The position numbers and the translations under genes were made by a program. Below the pieces are notes generated by a model that saw nothing but the letters and a program-made list of their open reading frames with translations, was not told where the DNA came from and did not search any database. Of a stretch of 64,000 bases of DNA, positions 11,947 through 24,188 are shown piece by piece. The stretch is from Rhizopus sp. PT2906. Taxonomy: Eukaryota > Mucoromycota > Mucoromycetes > Mucorales > Rhizopodaceae. Each line of letters starts with the position of its first letter. Within the stretch, counting starts at the first letter, position 1. The stretch covers positions 1 to 64,000 of the forward strand of contig JAMYHX010000098.1 of NCBI GenBank assembly GCA_025529335.1, written 5' to 3'.

Positions 11947-11991
11947 CCAATGCAGGTGTTTTGCGTGGTAAAAAGAGACTTACTATAAATA
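11947..11991 (+). promoter_or_regulatory. CCAAT box and TATA-like box upstream of DHTKD1
   Basis: CCAAT at 11947-11951 and TATAAATA at 11984-11991 lie 91 and 51 bases before the start codon at 12042. The order and spacing fit a core promoter. CCAAT boxes are bound by the Hap complex, which in fungi often regulates respiratory genes; that link is inference. Confidence 0.5.
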
Positions 11992-12041
11992 AAGAACTTG
12001 CTTATCCTCTCCTTTTTCTCACTCTTTTTATTTTTTCACAC

Positions 12042-15000
12042 ATGTTTAGAGCTGTTTCTTGTAATATAGTTAAAAAACCGAGATCAGGTCGTGTCTTGCT
12101 TAGAAATACACGTTATTATCATGACGACGGTGTTTATGGGTATCGAGTACCAAGAGAATTCAAACTACCTGATTATACAGAACAAGAATTAGCCAACCGT
12201 AGTCGGTACGGTAGCTTACTACGTATGGTCCAAGCTTATCGTACACATGGTCATGAAGGTGCTCAGCTAGATCCTCTGAATATAATGAAAAGAAAGTAAG
12301 TATAAGCCCCAAAAATAAAGGTATACCTATCTAACAACAATTTTATAGAGAAGTACTTGCCTTGAAACCCGAACGATATGGTCTGGGCAAAGATGATGAA
12401 CGCTACAATCTCGCAGGTATCCTTCATACAAATGACGCCTTGCAAGAAAATACAAGTGGTGGAGAAGAGGCAGATTTCAAGACGATCCTGAACCACCTTC
12501 AAGCTGTCTATTGTGGGAAAATTGCCTATGAATTTATGCATATACCTGTAAGTTTAAACGCGCGTCATCTGAGTTTATAATATTAAAAGTTCCCTTTTTA
12601 GAGTGCTAGTGAGAGAAGATGGTGGTATCATGCTGTCGAGAGTTGGCAAAAACCTGAACTTACAGTAGATCAAAAGAAGCGAATTCATGAGCTCTTGGTC
12701 AATTCAGAAGTGTTTGATCAATTTCTTGGTAAAAAGTTTCCCAACGTAAAGCGTTATGGTCTCGAAGGAGCAGAGAGTATGATGGTAGCATTGGATCGAC
12801 TCTTTGAGCTCTCGGCTTTAAATGGTGTACAGGATGTCATCATTGGAATGCCTCATCGTGGAAGATTGAATTTGCTTTGTGATTTACTAAACTATCCCTA
12901 TGCCGCTCTCTTCCATAAAATGAAGGGTTTCTCAGAATTACCTGAAGGAACCTTCGCTTCTGGTGATGTGATTTCTCACTTGACAAACAACCCTGACCTT
13001 GAATATCATGGTAAAAAGGTTCACGTCTCCTTACTTCATAATCCTTCTCACTTGGAAGCTATCAACCCCGTGGCTATGGGTAAAGCCAGAGCGAAGCAGA
13101 CAGATCGTCTGGCTACGGCTGACTCTTCATGCAACCTTGGAGACCGTGTGATGTGTATTCAAATCCACGGTGATGCAGTAAGTCTTTTATTTATATAATA
13201 ACTTGATGATGCCCACTCTTTTTATAGGCATTTACAGGACAAGGTGTTGTTATGGAATCTTTTGGTATGTCTAATCTTCCTCATTACTCATCTGGTGGCT
13301 CTGTCCACATTGTGGTCAACAATCAGTTGGGATACACTACACCTGCACAAAATGCTCGATCTTCTGCATACTGTTCCGATATTGGAAAGATGATTAATGT
13401 TCCTGTTGTCCATGTCAATGGTGATTATCCCGAGGATGTAGCAAGAGCATTAGACGTTGTATTCGAGTATCGTAATAAGTTTAGAAAGGTAAGACAAAGC
13501 ATACTCCTTTTTTATCCAAGGGTTAACGTGGGACCACTTGTAGGATATCATTCTTGACCTCATGTGTTACCGTCGTTGGGGACACAATGAATTGGATGAA
13601 CCTGCTTTCACTCAACCATTAATGTACAACAACATCCGACACCGTACATCAGTTCCAAAGTTGTATGAAAAGAAGCTTTTGCAAGAATCTGTATTGAGTG
13701 GAGAAAGCGAAGTTGAAGCCGTTCGTCAGCGTCATGTTGAGATGCTTGAACAAGGTCTCCAGGAAGCAGAGTCTTACAAGCAATCACCCAACTATCACCT
13801 CGATGGTAACTGGAAAGGCATAGAGCACATCAAGGAGCAACCTGAGGAGCAAGTAGAGACTGGTTGCGATGTTGAGCTATTAAAAGAAATTGGCAAATAC
13901 TCTGTCACACCACCCGAAGGTATCAAGGTCCATCCTCGTCTTCAAAAGTATCACATCGAACAACGATTAAAGAAGCTTTCACAAGGCCACTCTCTTGACT
14001 GGGCAACAGCCGAAGCCCTTGCATTTGGCTCCTTGATGAAGGAAGGCATGGACGTTCGTATCTCTGGACAAGATGTTGGAAGAGGCACCTTCTCACAGCG
14101 CCATGCCATGTTTGTCTGTCAAGACACCGAACGTGCAGTAGTTCCTTTAAATCATATGGAAAATGTTAAAAGTCACTTTGAGGTCGCCAACAGTCCTCTC
14201 TCTGAATTCGCTGTGCTTGGTTTCGAATACGGCATGTCACTCGAATCGCCTAAACGCCTAGTCCTCTGGGAGGCTCAGTTTGGTGATTTCTTTAATGGTG
14301 CTCAGATCATCATTGATACCTTCTTATCTAGCGGTGAAGAAAAATGGCTGCGTCAGAGTGGTTTGGTCATGCTCTTGCCTCATGGTCAGGATGGTGCTGG
14401 TCCTGAACATTCTTCTAGTCGTATAGAGAGATTCTTACAGGTAAATGTTTAAAATTTCTTTTTGAGGCTGCTCAATAATAATATGCATAAAATTACAGAT
14501 GAGCAATGATCCCTTTGATGTAAACAAGGCGCATAGACAAGCAGCTAATTGGCACATTGTAAACTGTACTACTCCTGCACAATATTTCCATGTTTTACGT
14601 AGACAGGTAAGAAATGCATACGATTTTTAATTTTCTGTTTTTTTTTTTTTTTTTTTTTTTTGCTCAATATGTTGCTTCCTTTTGTAGATGCTTCGACAGT
14701 ATCGAAAACCCCTCGTTGTCATATCACCCAAGAGCTTATTGAAATCTCCTGTAAGTTGATATTACAAGAGAATATTCCTTACTCAACGTACTATATAGGT
14801 CGCTGTTAGTAATTTGGACGAGATGGGTCCTGGTACTCGATTCCAACCTGTCTTGGGCGACAACACAATAGAGAATACAGATCAAGTGAAAAAGGTTGTC
14901 TTTGTCTCTGGTAAATTCTATTATGACCTTGTCAAAGAGAGAGAGCGTAGAGGAATGAAGGATCGTGTGGCATTGATCCGTATTGAGGAATTGAGTCCTT

Positions 15001-15313
15001 TCCCCAGAAACGAATTGAAGAAGGAGATCGAACAGTATGGACAAGCTGACGAATTTGTTTGGTGCCAAGAAGAACCACAGAACGCTGGCGCTTATTCATT
15101 TATGGCGCCAAGATTAAGTCAGTTGATTCCAAAGGACAAGGTAAATTGTTATAGTACATATTATCAAGAGGAACTTTTTATTAAATGTAAATTATAAATA
15201 TACTATAGGTAATTCAATACGTTGGTAGAGAACCACTTTCTGCTCCTGCTGTAGGTATTTCTAGTGTATTTAAGCAGCAAGCAAGTAAACTATTAGAAGA
15301 TATTATGAAATAA
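12042..15313 (+). CDS. 2-oxoadipate/2-oxoglutarate dehydrogenase E1 component, DHTKD1 type
   Basis: Nine exons (12042..12295, 12349..12547, 12602..13177, 13228..13488, 13544..14440, 14499..14606, 14688..14750, 14799..15140, 15209..15313) all join in phase and give 934 residues, close to human DHTKD1 (919). The mature N-terminus has DDGVYGYRVPREF, typical of the DHTKD1 branch. The core shows GMPHRGRLNLL, HNPSHLEAINPVAMG, IQIHGDAAFTGQG and RRWGHNELDEPAFTQP, which form the thiamine-diphosphate site. The enzyme decarboxylates 2-oxoadipate (lysine and tryptophan breakdown) or 2-oxoglutarate in mitochondria with shared E2/E3 subunits. The N-terminus MFRAVSCNIVKKPRSGRV is a plausible presequence. 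Its stop is 9 bp from that of the convergent DnaJ gene. Confidence 0.95.
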
Positions 15314-15322
15314 AGTGTACAA

Positions 15323-16658
15323 CTACGCCTTGACTTGAATATCTAAAGCAGATGTCTCGGCCTCTGTATGCTTGTAGATGTACCCAATCCATTTTAATGC
15401 TATAGCTCGTTTTGTTCGAGTTTTACTATCTACTTCCTTGTCCTGAAGTACTTTATCGCACACTGAACGAAGTGTTGCTTCTACTTCAAATTTAGATGTT
15501 TGCCATAATGCTCTATATGTCTATATACAGGACTTGTGAGCAAAAACTTGAATAGAATACACCCTTTCTTACCTTTGTAGACACTTCTTCTTCCAATTTC
15601 ATTTTCTCAGAATCATCCATTCCTGATTCTTCTGCCTTTGATATCATGTCGGCAGCCTGCTGCACATCCATTGCCACTTTTACTGTTGTCCAAAGTTCCT
15701 TGACAATATGCTTCTTTTGCTTAAACCCGACGAAAATACTGGGCATACCGCCACCTTTAATTCCCAAGTAATGTCTTGCCTTTAATGAATAAACTCCCCC
15801 AATCGAATGAAGTAATTCGACACCGTAGCTTTCCTTTTTCAACTTTTCAGCTTCCATCTTGATATGTTCCTGGAATCGCTTCACATCCTCTTCTTCCCCT
15901 TTGGAATCTGTATACATGGCTAATTTGTGAATAAGATGTTCTGCAAGTTTTTCGATGCGTTCCTGTTGCTGCTTTTGCATTTTTTCAATCTGTTCCTTAT
16001 TCATATTGTTGGATTGTTTGGACTTTTGTCCCTCAGAACCTTCGATGGTCGGACTGTTCAATTCCTCTTGTTGAGCATCGCTAAACATTTCACCTACAGC
16101 TAAATCACCAATGATGTCTATACAAACAATATGAATTTTTCTTATTTGATGTATGTCATTGGTACACTACTTCTAAATGCGTCACCACCAAACATTTGTT
16201 GAAAGTATTCTCGAGGATCGGCAAATCCTCCCTCAGGAGCCAGTTCGTTATCTTTACCATATTTGTTGTAATAAGCACGCAGTTGAGGATCAGATAGCAC
16301 TTGATAAGCTTCAGAAATTTGTTTAAACTATAACAAAGGTCAATATATCATCCTGTGTATATACTTTAAAGACTTACCTTCTCTTCAGCTTCGGTTGTTT
16401 GGTTTTTATCTGGATGGTATTTCTATTATATATTTAGTATATATAAACATATAGTCCAATCAATAAATATTATCATTACCAAGGCAAGTTTTCTATATTA
16501 AAAAAAAAGGAGAATGTATGAGCGATCAATGTTTATCTCGATAAAATAACTAACCTGTAGGCCTTTTTTATTTGCATAGCATCCGCTGTTGGTGAAACGT
16601 CAAGAAGCTCATAATAACTAGTATCAATAGGGTTTTCGTCTGTGCCAAGCTTTGACAT
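15323..16658 (-). CDS. DnaJ/Hsp40 co-chaperone with DnaJ-X domain (CAJ1/DJP1-like)
   Basis: Six exons (16658..16555, 16492..16480, 16422..16378, 16327..16171, 16117..15573, 15520..15323) join in phase to give 353 residues. The J domain at residues 10-80 contains YYELLDVSPTADAMQIKKAY and the HPD tripeptide in KYHPDKNQ. After a Gly/Phe-containing linker (FQQMFGGDAF), the DnaJ-X domain follows (HYLGIKGGGMPSIFVGFKQK). Such proteins stimulate Hsp70 ATPase; yeast CAJ1 is nuclear/plasma-membrane linked and DJP1 helps import of peroxisomal and mitochondrial proteins. The second exon is only 13 nt. No transmembrane segment or CAAX box is seen. Which yeast paralogue it matches cannot be decided. Confidence 0.93.
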
Positions 16659-16787
16659 GGTTTTTTTTTTAAAAAAAAAAAAATGATAAAGAAAGAAAAA
16701 AGAATTTCTTTTTTCTCTGTAAAAAAAAAAAAAGGTAAAATAGCGGATAAATATAAAGCCGAATACATGTGCTTTTTTATTATTTGA

Positions 16788-17373
16788 TTAAATGTCATCC
16801 AGCTGAGCATTGAACTCATCCAACTGTGATTGTAACTCGATAATTTTCGCTTTCAAGTCTTCGATCTTTTTCTCTTGATCTGATGATAAGGTCTCCAGCT
16901 GTTGAACTTTACGTTCGAAATGCTCAGCCTTTACATCAGCCTCACGGAAACTAAGATTGTGTGTCAATAAGGCGATGTGTACGTCGCAATGGACTTACTT
17001 CTTTGTTGCTTCTCTCACTGCCTTTTCTGATTTTTCCAACTCTTGTTCAAGCAAAGCAATCTTTCTTTGAGCAGCATCGTTTTCTTTCTTAAGATCGTCA
17101 TCCTCTTCTTCCAAGGCTTTCAGTTGTTCAATCTTTTGATGAGCCAACTCCAAGTCTTCTTGAAGGTGTTTATTTTGGTTTGACAGGGAAATAATCTCAT
17201 GTTCCTGTTTCATCTGTAATTGCTCTAATTCTTTATATTTCTTTTCATATTCATCTGCTCTAGCATTGGCTGCTTCTGCTTCTGCTCTAATACTAGCAAT
17301 TTTCTATTGATTTATTTTAGATTATTTTTAAATACATCAATGGCTTATTCGTTACTTCTTTAATCTTTTCCAT
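16788..17373 (-). CDS. Tropomyosin
   Basis: Exons 17373..17356, 17303..16999 and 16950..16788 join in phase and give exactly 161 residues, the length of Schizosaccharomyces pombe Cdc8. The whole protein is an uninterrupted coiled coil: MEKIKEKIASIRAEAEAANA at the N-terminus, then heptads such as DDLKKENDAAQRKIALLEQE, with the conserved VKAEHFERKVQQLE near residue 125 and LQSQLDEFNAQLDDI at the end. Fungal tropomyosin polymerises head to tail along formin-nucleated actin cables and the cytokinetic ring. The first exon has just six codons. Confidence 0.94.
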
Positions 17374-17490
17374 TATTTTTTTTTTGTACACAAGAAGAGG
17401 AAAAAACTAAAAAAAAGAAGAGAAAAACGTTTCAAAATAAATATTCCACGTGTCTTTTTATAAAAAAAGTTTTTATTTTCTAGAACAACT

Positions 17491-18257
17491 TTATTTTTTA
17501 TGAGGAGAAGGAGATCTTGAGTGAGAACGATAGTAACTGCGCCTTTGTTGTTGTTGTTGTAGTCCAGGATCAAGAAATCTTTTTTTCATTTGTTCTTGTT
17601 CCAGTTGCTGAAAGCTGATACTGTGTGTTCCTTGCTCGGGTAACTGACCTAGCAACCCTCCTTCGATCTTTATCTGTGAATTTAACGGCTTCATCGTCGC
17701 TCTCTTCTTGGCTGCCTTTTCTTTCTCTAATTGTGTCAGCAGGTCCATACCTGTCATAGAGGATGGATGATGATGGAATTGGGCGAGACGTGCTTGTTGG
17801 TATTGGTACTGCTGTTGACGTTGTTGGAGATGATTTAGAACAACCGTGGGCGCGGATCGGTTGCTATGGTGCACAAACGTATCCAGCGTTTGATTGTCTT
17901 GTAATTTCGTTGTTACTTTCTCTCTTTTTATGAAACACAATATTTCTGTTAATTAAAATTACCTTCTTCGTCATCACTAGGCAACTGAGTGCTTTTTCTA
18001 AGAGGCATTTGCTTTATCTTTTGATTGTCTTCATCATCCTCGTCTTCTTCCTCCATCTCCTTCTCATCATCCTCTTCATCATCACTAGGCATACATTGTC
18101 TATTTCTATTCTTACGACGTGATGCTACCATCAACTTAATTATCACATATTGTCATTCTTTGTTTATCTTACTGTGACTATGATTATCATCCATCAACGA
18201 AAGGTTTCCAGGCGAATCAAAAGAAATAGGATTTAAAACAAGGTTATGAACAGACAT
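17491..18257 (-). CDS. Unrecognised acidic/glutamine-rich protein
   Basis: A phase-consistent model has exons 18257..18173, 18124..17963 and 17921..17491 (introns of 48 and 41 nt), giving 225 residues. The N-terminus (MSVHNLVLNPISFDSPGNLS) precedes a basic patch (SRRKNRNRQ) and a strongly acidic block of Asp/Glu from about residue 40. A Gln-rich middle follows, then LLTQLEKEKAAKKRA, GGLLGQLPEQGTHSISFQQ and an RS-like tail ending SRSPSPHKK. The paired repeat of acidic PSDDEE around a basic segment is notable. Composition suggests a nuclear, mostly disordered protein, but I do not recognise a family. The second intron is short, so the exon-3 boundary is less certain. Confidence 0.6.
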
Positions 18258-19901
18258 GACAAAGTAATAAAAAAGGAAAAGAAAGAGGGAGGAAAAGCAC
18301 TTGGACATATCCTTTTATTGCTTCCTTTTCTTCTCCCTAAATAATATGTCAATTTACCTTTCTTGGATTCCGTTTATAGAAACATGATTTAGTAACTCAG
18401 ATCTCCTTTCCGTTTCAACGATATGATATTTATCATTGTCATCGTGATTTATATGTTGATCAGGAACCATTTGGTTTACAATTTCTTTTTTGTATTGATA
18501 TAAAAAGGGTTCCTGGCAAGAAAAAGAAAAAAGGTACACAATGATTTTTATATGGTCTCGGCTTTTTTTTTTTTAATACTGTATCAACAAGGGTCTAACC
18601 TACTTTTATATGTGGCTCCCTGTCTGTAATTACTATTTATTTCATGATTTAATACAAACTTTATATGGGAAATTTTGTCCCTACAAAAACAAGAAAAAAA
18701 AAGACGTTATTAATTGCTTTTCAAAGCGTATTAACGTGATGTTGAAGCGTCTCTTGTAAAGAAGGGCCGTTGGGTAACAAATGTAAAAATTGGTAGTCCG
18801 GTTACCATATCCTAATGTATGGCAGAGTACTGAAAAAGGGACCACTTGTCTGTGAGTGGATCTCTACGAACTGCATTCAAAGTTGGCCGAATTCATGCCC
18901 TTGTCAATTCTGGGAGAGTAACCAGCCAGTAAAAGACGTTTGCTGTTACTGTTGTCAATACAACACATATCTCGGTCAAATCTAGATCACAGAATATAGA
19001 TCAAGAAGTGTTTTTTATTTACATGTTTCTATTCTAATCCTGCCTCCTCCTTTTTTTGAGTGAAGTAACCTGTTTACTATCCGAATTGTCTGTAGTGATT
19101 ACAGAATGTTTTTAATGACTACTCTTGTTTGTGTTCCTGAGCTACGGGCCATTACTGTTTTTTGCTCTTATTTATAAAAGAGAGAGAGAGAAAGAGAAAG
19201 AGAGAAAGAATTTACAGGCGCTTGAGTCCTTTAAGCAAACTCCTTATTCATTTATTCGGTGCCAACTTCGGATAAACAAGTCTACTCAAAAGAATCCGGC
19301 TTGATGGAGTATATTCGATGTTTTGTGGCTAAAAGTAAACTTGTAACATTTTGTGCATCGTCAAAAGGTTTCTATCAATATGAATCACGGTCATTTGTTG
19401 TACGGGTGTCACCCGTATTGAATAGTCAACATAAATAATGAAATGAAATAAATACGTTTGTTTATCTAAAGAAAGAGTGAAAGAAGGAGAGAGATTTATA
19501 TCAATAAACAACGGTTGATGTTCATCAGTGTACATATATATGTGTGTGAGAGGTATATCAATAATCATGCTATTAAATATGCATGTGTATACTAAGAAGT
19601 AACCAAACTGATGATGATACTAATCTGGTTTGTTACCTGAATAGATTCCAACACTTTAAAAATGAAATCTATATGGATGTTCAATATGGTAAACTCTTCT
19701 TTTAAACACATAAAAAGAAAAAACAGAGAAAGGAAGAGAAAATAAAGAGAAGAGAGAGAGAGAGAGATGATGCATGTGCTTCTATAAGCTTTGAAATGCA
19801 ACTTCCCAATTGGGAAAGGAAATGTGTCAGGTTCGTATTTAATTGTTTTGTTTTGTTTTCTGCTTCTTACTTTTCTTTTCTTTTTCTTCCTTTGCCCCTC
19901 G
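18258..19901. other. Intergenic, 1.6 kb, purine-rich microsatellites
   Basis: No gene is recognised. It contains GA-rich runs near 19171-19205 and 19738-19766. Short open frames (for example 18354..18539 minus) show no family features. Confidence 0.4.
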
Positions 19902-20243
19902 ATGTCAAGTAGTAATAGTAAAACAATAGCAAATAGCTTTAATGTGGGCAGTGTAGTGTCCGTTATGACAATAACCACGATGACCTTTTTAACAATAAGT
20001 ACACTCTTTTGCCTATCATTTATGGTCGGAGTAGTAGATGACATGGTTTATTTTATTTCTCCACGTATTACCAGACTTATTCAACATATCCATAAACAAT
20101 TGTGCTATATAGCAGAATGGGAAAAGGAGAAGAGAGAGTCGTGGAATAATCAACAATATCAAGACAGTATAGATAATCGGCTACATTCTTTAATATTAAA
20201 TTTAGCTGGTGTCATGAATGATTATATAAAAAATAACAAATAA
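19902..20243 (+). CDS. Small predicted membrane protein of unknown function
   Basis: Open frame of 113 codons from the ATG at 19902, not spliced. Residues about 17-45 are hydrophobic (TITTMTFLTISTLFCLSFMV) and would form one membrane span. The rest is amphipathic and charged (HKQLCYIAEWEKEKRESWNN). I do not recognise it. It stops 6 bp from the stop of convergent VMA21. Because the upstream sequence is simple-repeat-rich and the frame is short, it may not be a real gene. Confidence 0.4.
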   Translation: MSSSNSKTIANSFNVGSVVSVMTITTMTFLTISTLFCLSFMVGVVDDMVYFISPRITRLIQHIHKQLCYIAEWEKEKRESWNNQQYQDSIDNRLHSLILNLAGVMNDYIKNNK

Positions 20244-20249
20244 ATAGAC

Positions 20250-20584
20250 CTATTCTTTCTTTGGTCTCTTTTCTTCATCCAAGGGCGTTTCAAAATAAGC
20301 TGTAATGATATATAAGGCTAATATCAAATTGACCATAATAACTGCTGCAATAGCTGCATAGGTTGTATTGCCTTTTTTTTTTTTTTACTTTTAATATCCT
20401 TCTCTCTTTATCTCTTTCTATCTATTGTGTGTTTATTACCTTCAAATAAGCTGTGAAGTGTAAGAAAAAATGTCACAATAGGAAAAGCAATGATGGCTGC
20501 TGTAAAGGTCATCAACTTTACAAATACTCCTGCATTCTTTGAGATCCACAATTGCATTGAAATATTTTTGTTCTCGTCAGTCAT
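20250..20584 (-). CDS. VMA21: V-ATPase assembly factor VMA21
   Basis: Two exons, 20584..20440 and 20371..20250, join in phase (68-nt intron ending in a long A run) to give 88 residues. Two membrane helices are clear: about residues 20-42 (FVKLMTFTAAIIAFPIVTFF) and 52-75 (AAIAAVIMVNLILALYIITA). The short hairpin contains LTLHSLFEGNTTY and the tail is EEKRPKKE, a dilysine-type ER-retrieval signal like the one ending yeast Vma21. VMA21 chaperones assembly of the V-ATPase membrane (Vo) sector in the ER. Each exon is too short to stand out as an open frame, so it is easily overlooked. Confidence 0.9.
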
Positions 20585-20655
20585 TTCACTTTATTGAACA
20601 AAGAAAAAAGAAAAAGAAAAATAAAGACAGTCCGCTTGATTTTTCTTTTTGTTTA

Positions 20656-21872
20656 ATGATTAATCCCCGTGTGTTCTTTGACATTGACATTGATGGCAAC
20701 AGAAGTAAGAAGAAGAAAGAAAGAAAATTAAAGTAGATGCAGTTTGATAATTGTAATCTAGTTGGTAGAATAGTATTTGAGCTATTTGCCGATCAAGTGC
20801 CTAAAACGGCAGAAAACTTTCGTGCACTCTGTACAGGAGAAAAAGGGCTTGGAAAAGTAAGCAATATGCCCTTACATTACAAAGGATCTATATTTCACAG
20901 GTATTTGATGATTAATTGTTGAATACATTATATATTAATACATCACTTAGAATCATCAAGGGTTTCATGTGTCAAGGAGGCGACTTTACACGTCGTAACG
21001 GCACAGGCGGTGAAAGCATTTATGGCGCTACGTTCCCTGATGAATCCTTTGCTAGGAAACATGATACTCACGGTTTACTGAGTATGGCTAATCGTGGACC
21101 AAATACTCAATCATCGCAATTCTTCATTACCACACGACCCACACCTCATCTTGATGGTAAACATGTCGTCTTTGGAAGAGTAGTTTCTGGTTACAATATT
21201 GTAGAAATGATGGAAAATGAGCCAGTTGATGATAATGATAGACCTCTTCATAATGTCATGATTGCCAACTGTGGCGAATTAGTACTAAAATTACCTCCAG
21301 GAACAATAAGTAAGTCTATTTAGAATCATATCATATGAAAGGCTTATATTTTGTCTTTCAGTCAAGGACGGAAAAATCAAAAAAGTCAATGATAAAAGTG
21401 ATGATAGCGATGATAGCGATGATAGCGATAGTACAAGTAGTAGCAGTCATAAAAGAAAAAAGCGAGCTCGTTCGGATGAAAGCGGTAGTGATTCCGAAGA
21501 AGAAAGGAAGAAACGAAAAAAGAAGCATCGCAAACATTCTAAAAAGGAAGACAAGAAGAGAAAAAAGAAGAAGGAGTCTAAAAGAAGAGATAGTTCAATT
21601 GAACATAAAGAGAGTAAGAGAAGAGATAGCTCAGTTGAACATAAAGAAAGAAAGGATAGTTTAGCAGGTCATAGTAAAAAGGAAGAAGAAAGACGTCATC
21701 AGACGTCGCCTGATAGACGACAGCCGACTGAAAGACGTAGTCGACCAAGATTGAATTATTATGATCCAAATGTAGAAGTTAAAGGCCGTGGTCGCTTTGT
21801 AAGTAGTCATGCCAACTAAATAGATTCTGTTTATTAAACAAATTCTTTTAGAAATATCGACCTCTGAAATAA
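20656..21872 (+). CDS. Cyclophilin peptidyl-prolyl isomerase with RS-rich tail (PPIG-like)
   Basis: Five exons (20656..20704, 20762..20900, 20951..21309, 21362..21798, 21852..21872) give 334 residues. Residues 1-172 are a cyclophilin domain: VFFDIDIDGN, RIVFELFADQVPKTAENFRA, the catalytic FHRIIKGFMCQGGDFTRRNG, and SQFFITTRPTPHLDGKHVVF (the Trp often present before LDGKHVVF is His here, which would weaken cyclosporin A binding). The tail is Lys/Arg/Ser-rich with acidic serines (DDSDDSDDSDSTSSSS) and short repeats (KRRDSSIEHKESKRRDSSVE), ending in NYYDPNVEVKGRGRFKYRPL. RS-type cyclophilins work in nuclear speckles and spliceosomes. Closest animal type is PPIG/NKTR. Confidence 0.92.
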
Positions 21873-22007
21873 ACTTTTTTTTTATCCCGAAAGAGAAAAA
21901 AAAAAAAAAAAACTTTTTCTTTTTTTTATACGTGTTCTTGTGTGTGTCTCTGTGTGTGTGTGTGCTTGAGTAATTATGAATAACAGCAATAAGAAAACTT
22001 TACAATT
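21873..22007. repeat. Homopolymer and GT-rich spacer
   Basis: Contains T and A runs (21874-21918) and a GT microsatellite near 21942-21964, between the cyclophilin stop and the kinase start. Confidence 0.6.
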
Positions 22008-24067
22008 ATGTTCACAAGGAAGAAGGTATTTTTTGAATGAATAAACATTATATAAAAACTAAACCGCTGTCTCAATTAGACCTTGGTACCAGTAAGTAGT
22101 AGTAAACTTGATGGTAGTCATTCTCTTTTTATTAATCAGTTATTCAGTCCTGATGGATCTATTGCCGATCCGTATTTAATTGGCATTGCAGGTAAATGAG
22201 TAATTGATATTGTTTACAACAAACTAAGCATTCGATAAAGGTGGAAGTGCAAGTGGAAAAACAAGTGTTGCCGAGTAAGAAAAAAAGAGAAATAAAGCAG
22301 CTTAATTTTTTTTTTTTACAATGGATACACACAACAGGCGTGTTTTGAAAAACTTGAATGTTCCATGGGTTGTCATTGTTTCTATGGATTCATTCTATAA
22401 TATCTTGACTCCTGAACAAAGCAAATTGGCTCATCAAAGGTAAGAATGACCCAATTAGATAATCTGTTTGCTGACAGTCAATAGCTTATTCAACTTTGAT
22501 CACCCATCTGCATTCGATTATGATTTACTCTATGACACCTTAAAGAAGTTAAAGGAAGGGTATGTAGTTATTATCACTCTGAATCTAGTTCACCTGAACC
22601 ATTTCTTTTTAGGAAATCAGTGACGGTACCCATTTATAACTTTTCTACCCACTCAAGAGAGGAAAAGACAGTGACTATTTATGGAGCCAATGTGATCATT
22701 TTTGAAGGTATTCTTGCATTATACGATAAACGAATTAGAGACATGATGGATGTCAAGGTAAGTTCTTCTTATTTCCTAAACGAAAGTATCTCACCATATA
22801 ATAGATCTTTGTGGATACGGATGCAGATATTCAGCTGGCAAGACGACTACAACGAGATACAACCTATAGAGGACGTGATGTAGAAGGCATTCTGGATGTA
22901 AAGTGATTCTAGAAATGCATACACTAATAGTATACTCATATCACTTTAGCAATATACTAGATACGTTAAGCCCTCATACGATAGCTATGTTAGGCCCACC
23001 ATGAAATTTGCTGATGTGGTAACGTGCCGAGATTCTATTAGGATGTTATAGACCCTGATCTGTCCTATTGTTATAGATCATTCCTAGAGGCTTAGAAAAT
23101 GTTATTGCTATCGATTTGATGACCAAGCACATCCAGACACAGTTGAATGAGAATGTCATTAACTTCCGTTGGAATCTATTAGATACACCTGTCAAAGAAG
23201 AAGTACCTAATAACGTCCACGTGTTGCCAACGACAAACCAAATCAAGGGTATCCATACCATCCTGAGAGATCACAATACAGAAAGAGACGAATTTGTGTT
23301 TTATGCTGACCGATTGGCTGTCTTGTTGATGGAATAGTAAAGTATCTGTAACAAGAATAAAAAGAATCACTAACGAACGGATATACGCAATTAGCGCAAT
23401 CAATTTGCTTCCTTCAGAGCCATTAACTGTGACAACCCCTATTGGTGCAAAGTATGAAGGATTAAGATATAGCCAAAAGGTAAAGTGACACATGATTGAC
23501 ACATTAGGAAAACTAACTTGGAAAGATCTGTGGTGTTTCCATTCTTCGTGCTGGTGGAACCATGGAGGCAGGCTTAAAACGTGTATTCAGTGACGCTGTC
23601 ATTGGAAAATTATTGATCCAGACAAATCCAAATACTGGGGACCCAGAACTTCATTATTGTAAATTACCTAATAGCGCGAGGGATCACAATGTTGTCCTGA
23701 TGGATGCTATGGTTGGAACAGGAGCTGCTGCTTTAATGGCAATACGTGTCTTACTGGATCATGAAGTCCCTGAGGTAATGGAATGAATGATATTCTTATC
23801 TTTTTCTTATGGTCTCTTTAGGATCGAATCATTTTTGTGTCTTTTCTTGCTGCACAAATCGGACTGACTGTGATTAATAATGCATTTCCTCGTGTGAAGA
23901 TCGTGACATCTATGGTGGATCCAGACCTTAACAAGGAAAAACTTTGGATCGTACCTGGCATTGGTAATTTTGGAGGTACTTTCTAGACCATTATTTTCCC
24001 TTTTTTTTTGGAACTCATTCTTTGTTTAATAGACCGCTACTTTGGTACTGAAGAAGATGAAGAATAA
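22008..24067 (+). CDS. Uridine-cytidine kinase / uracil phosphoribosyltransferase-like fusion (URK1/UCKL1 type)
   Basis: Thirteen small exons (22008..22025, 22080..22191, 22241..22274, 22338..22439, 22485..22559, 22613..22757, 22805..22897, 22950..23018, 23077..23336, 23395..23479, 23526..23774, 23822..23975, 24033..24067) join in phase: 476 residues. The N-terminal half has the P-loop GIAGGSASGKTSVAERV, IVSMDSFY and FDHPSAFDYDLL of uridine kinases, which phosphorylate uridine and cytidine. The C-terminal half has GVSILRAGGTMEAGL and VVLMDAMVGTGAAALMAIRV, the UPRT-like PRPP-binding loop. It matches human UCKL1 and yeast Urk1 architecture. In this subfamily the UPRT half is often inactive, so only kinase activity is safely predicted. 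It serves pyrimidine salvage. Confidence 0.95.
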
Positions 24068-24188
24068 ATAAAGATACACACACACAAAAAAATACTTTTT
24101 CATGTTGTTTTATAAGTTACAAAAATTCATTATACAAAAATTATAAGGAGAGAGGATAAAAGGGAGGAGTTCTAATAAAGTTTTTTTG

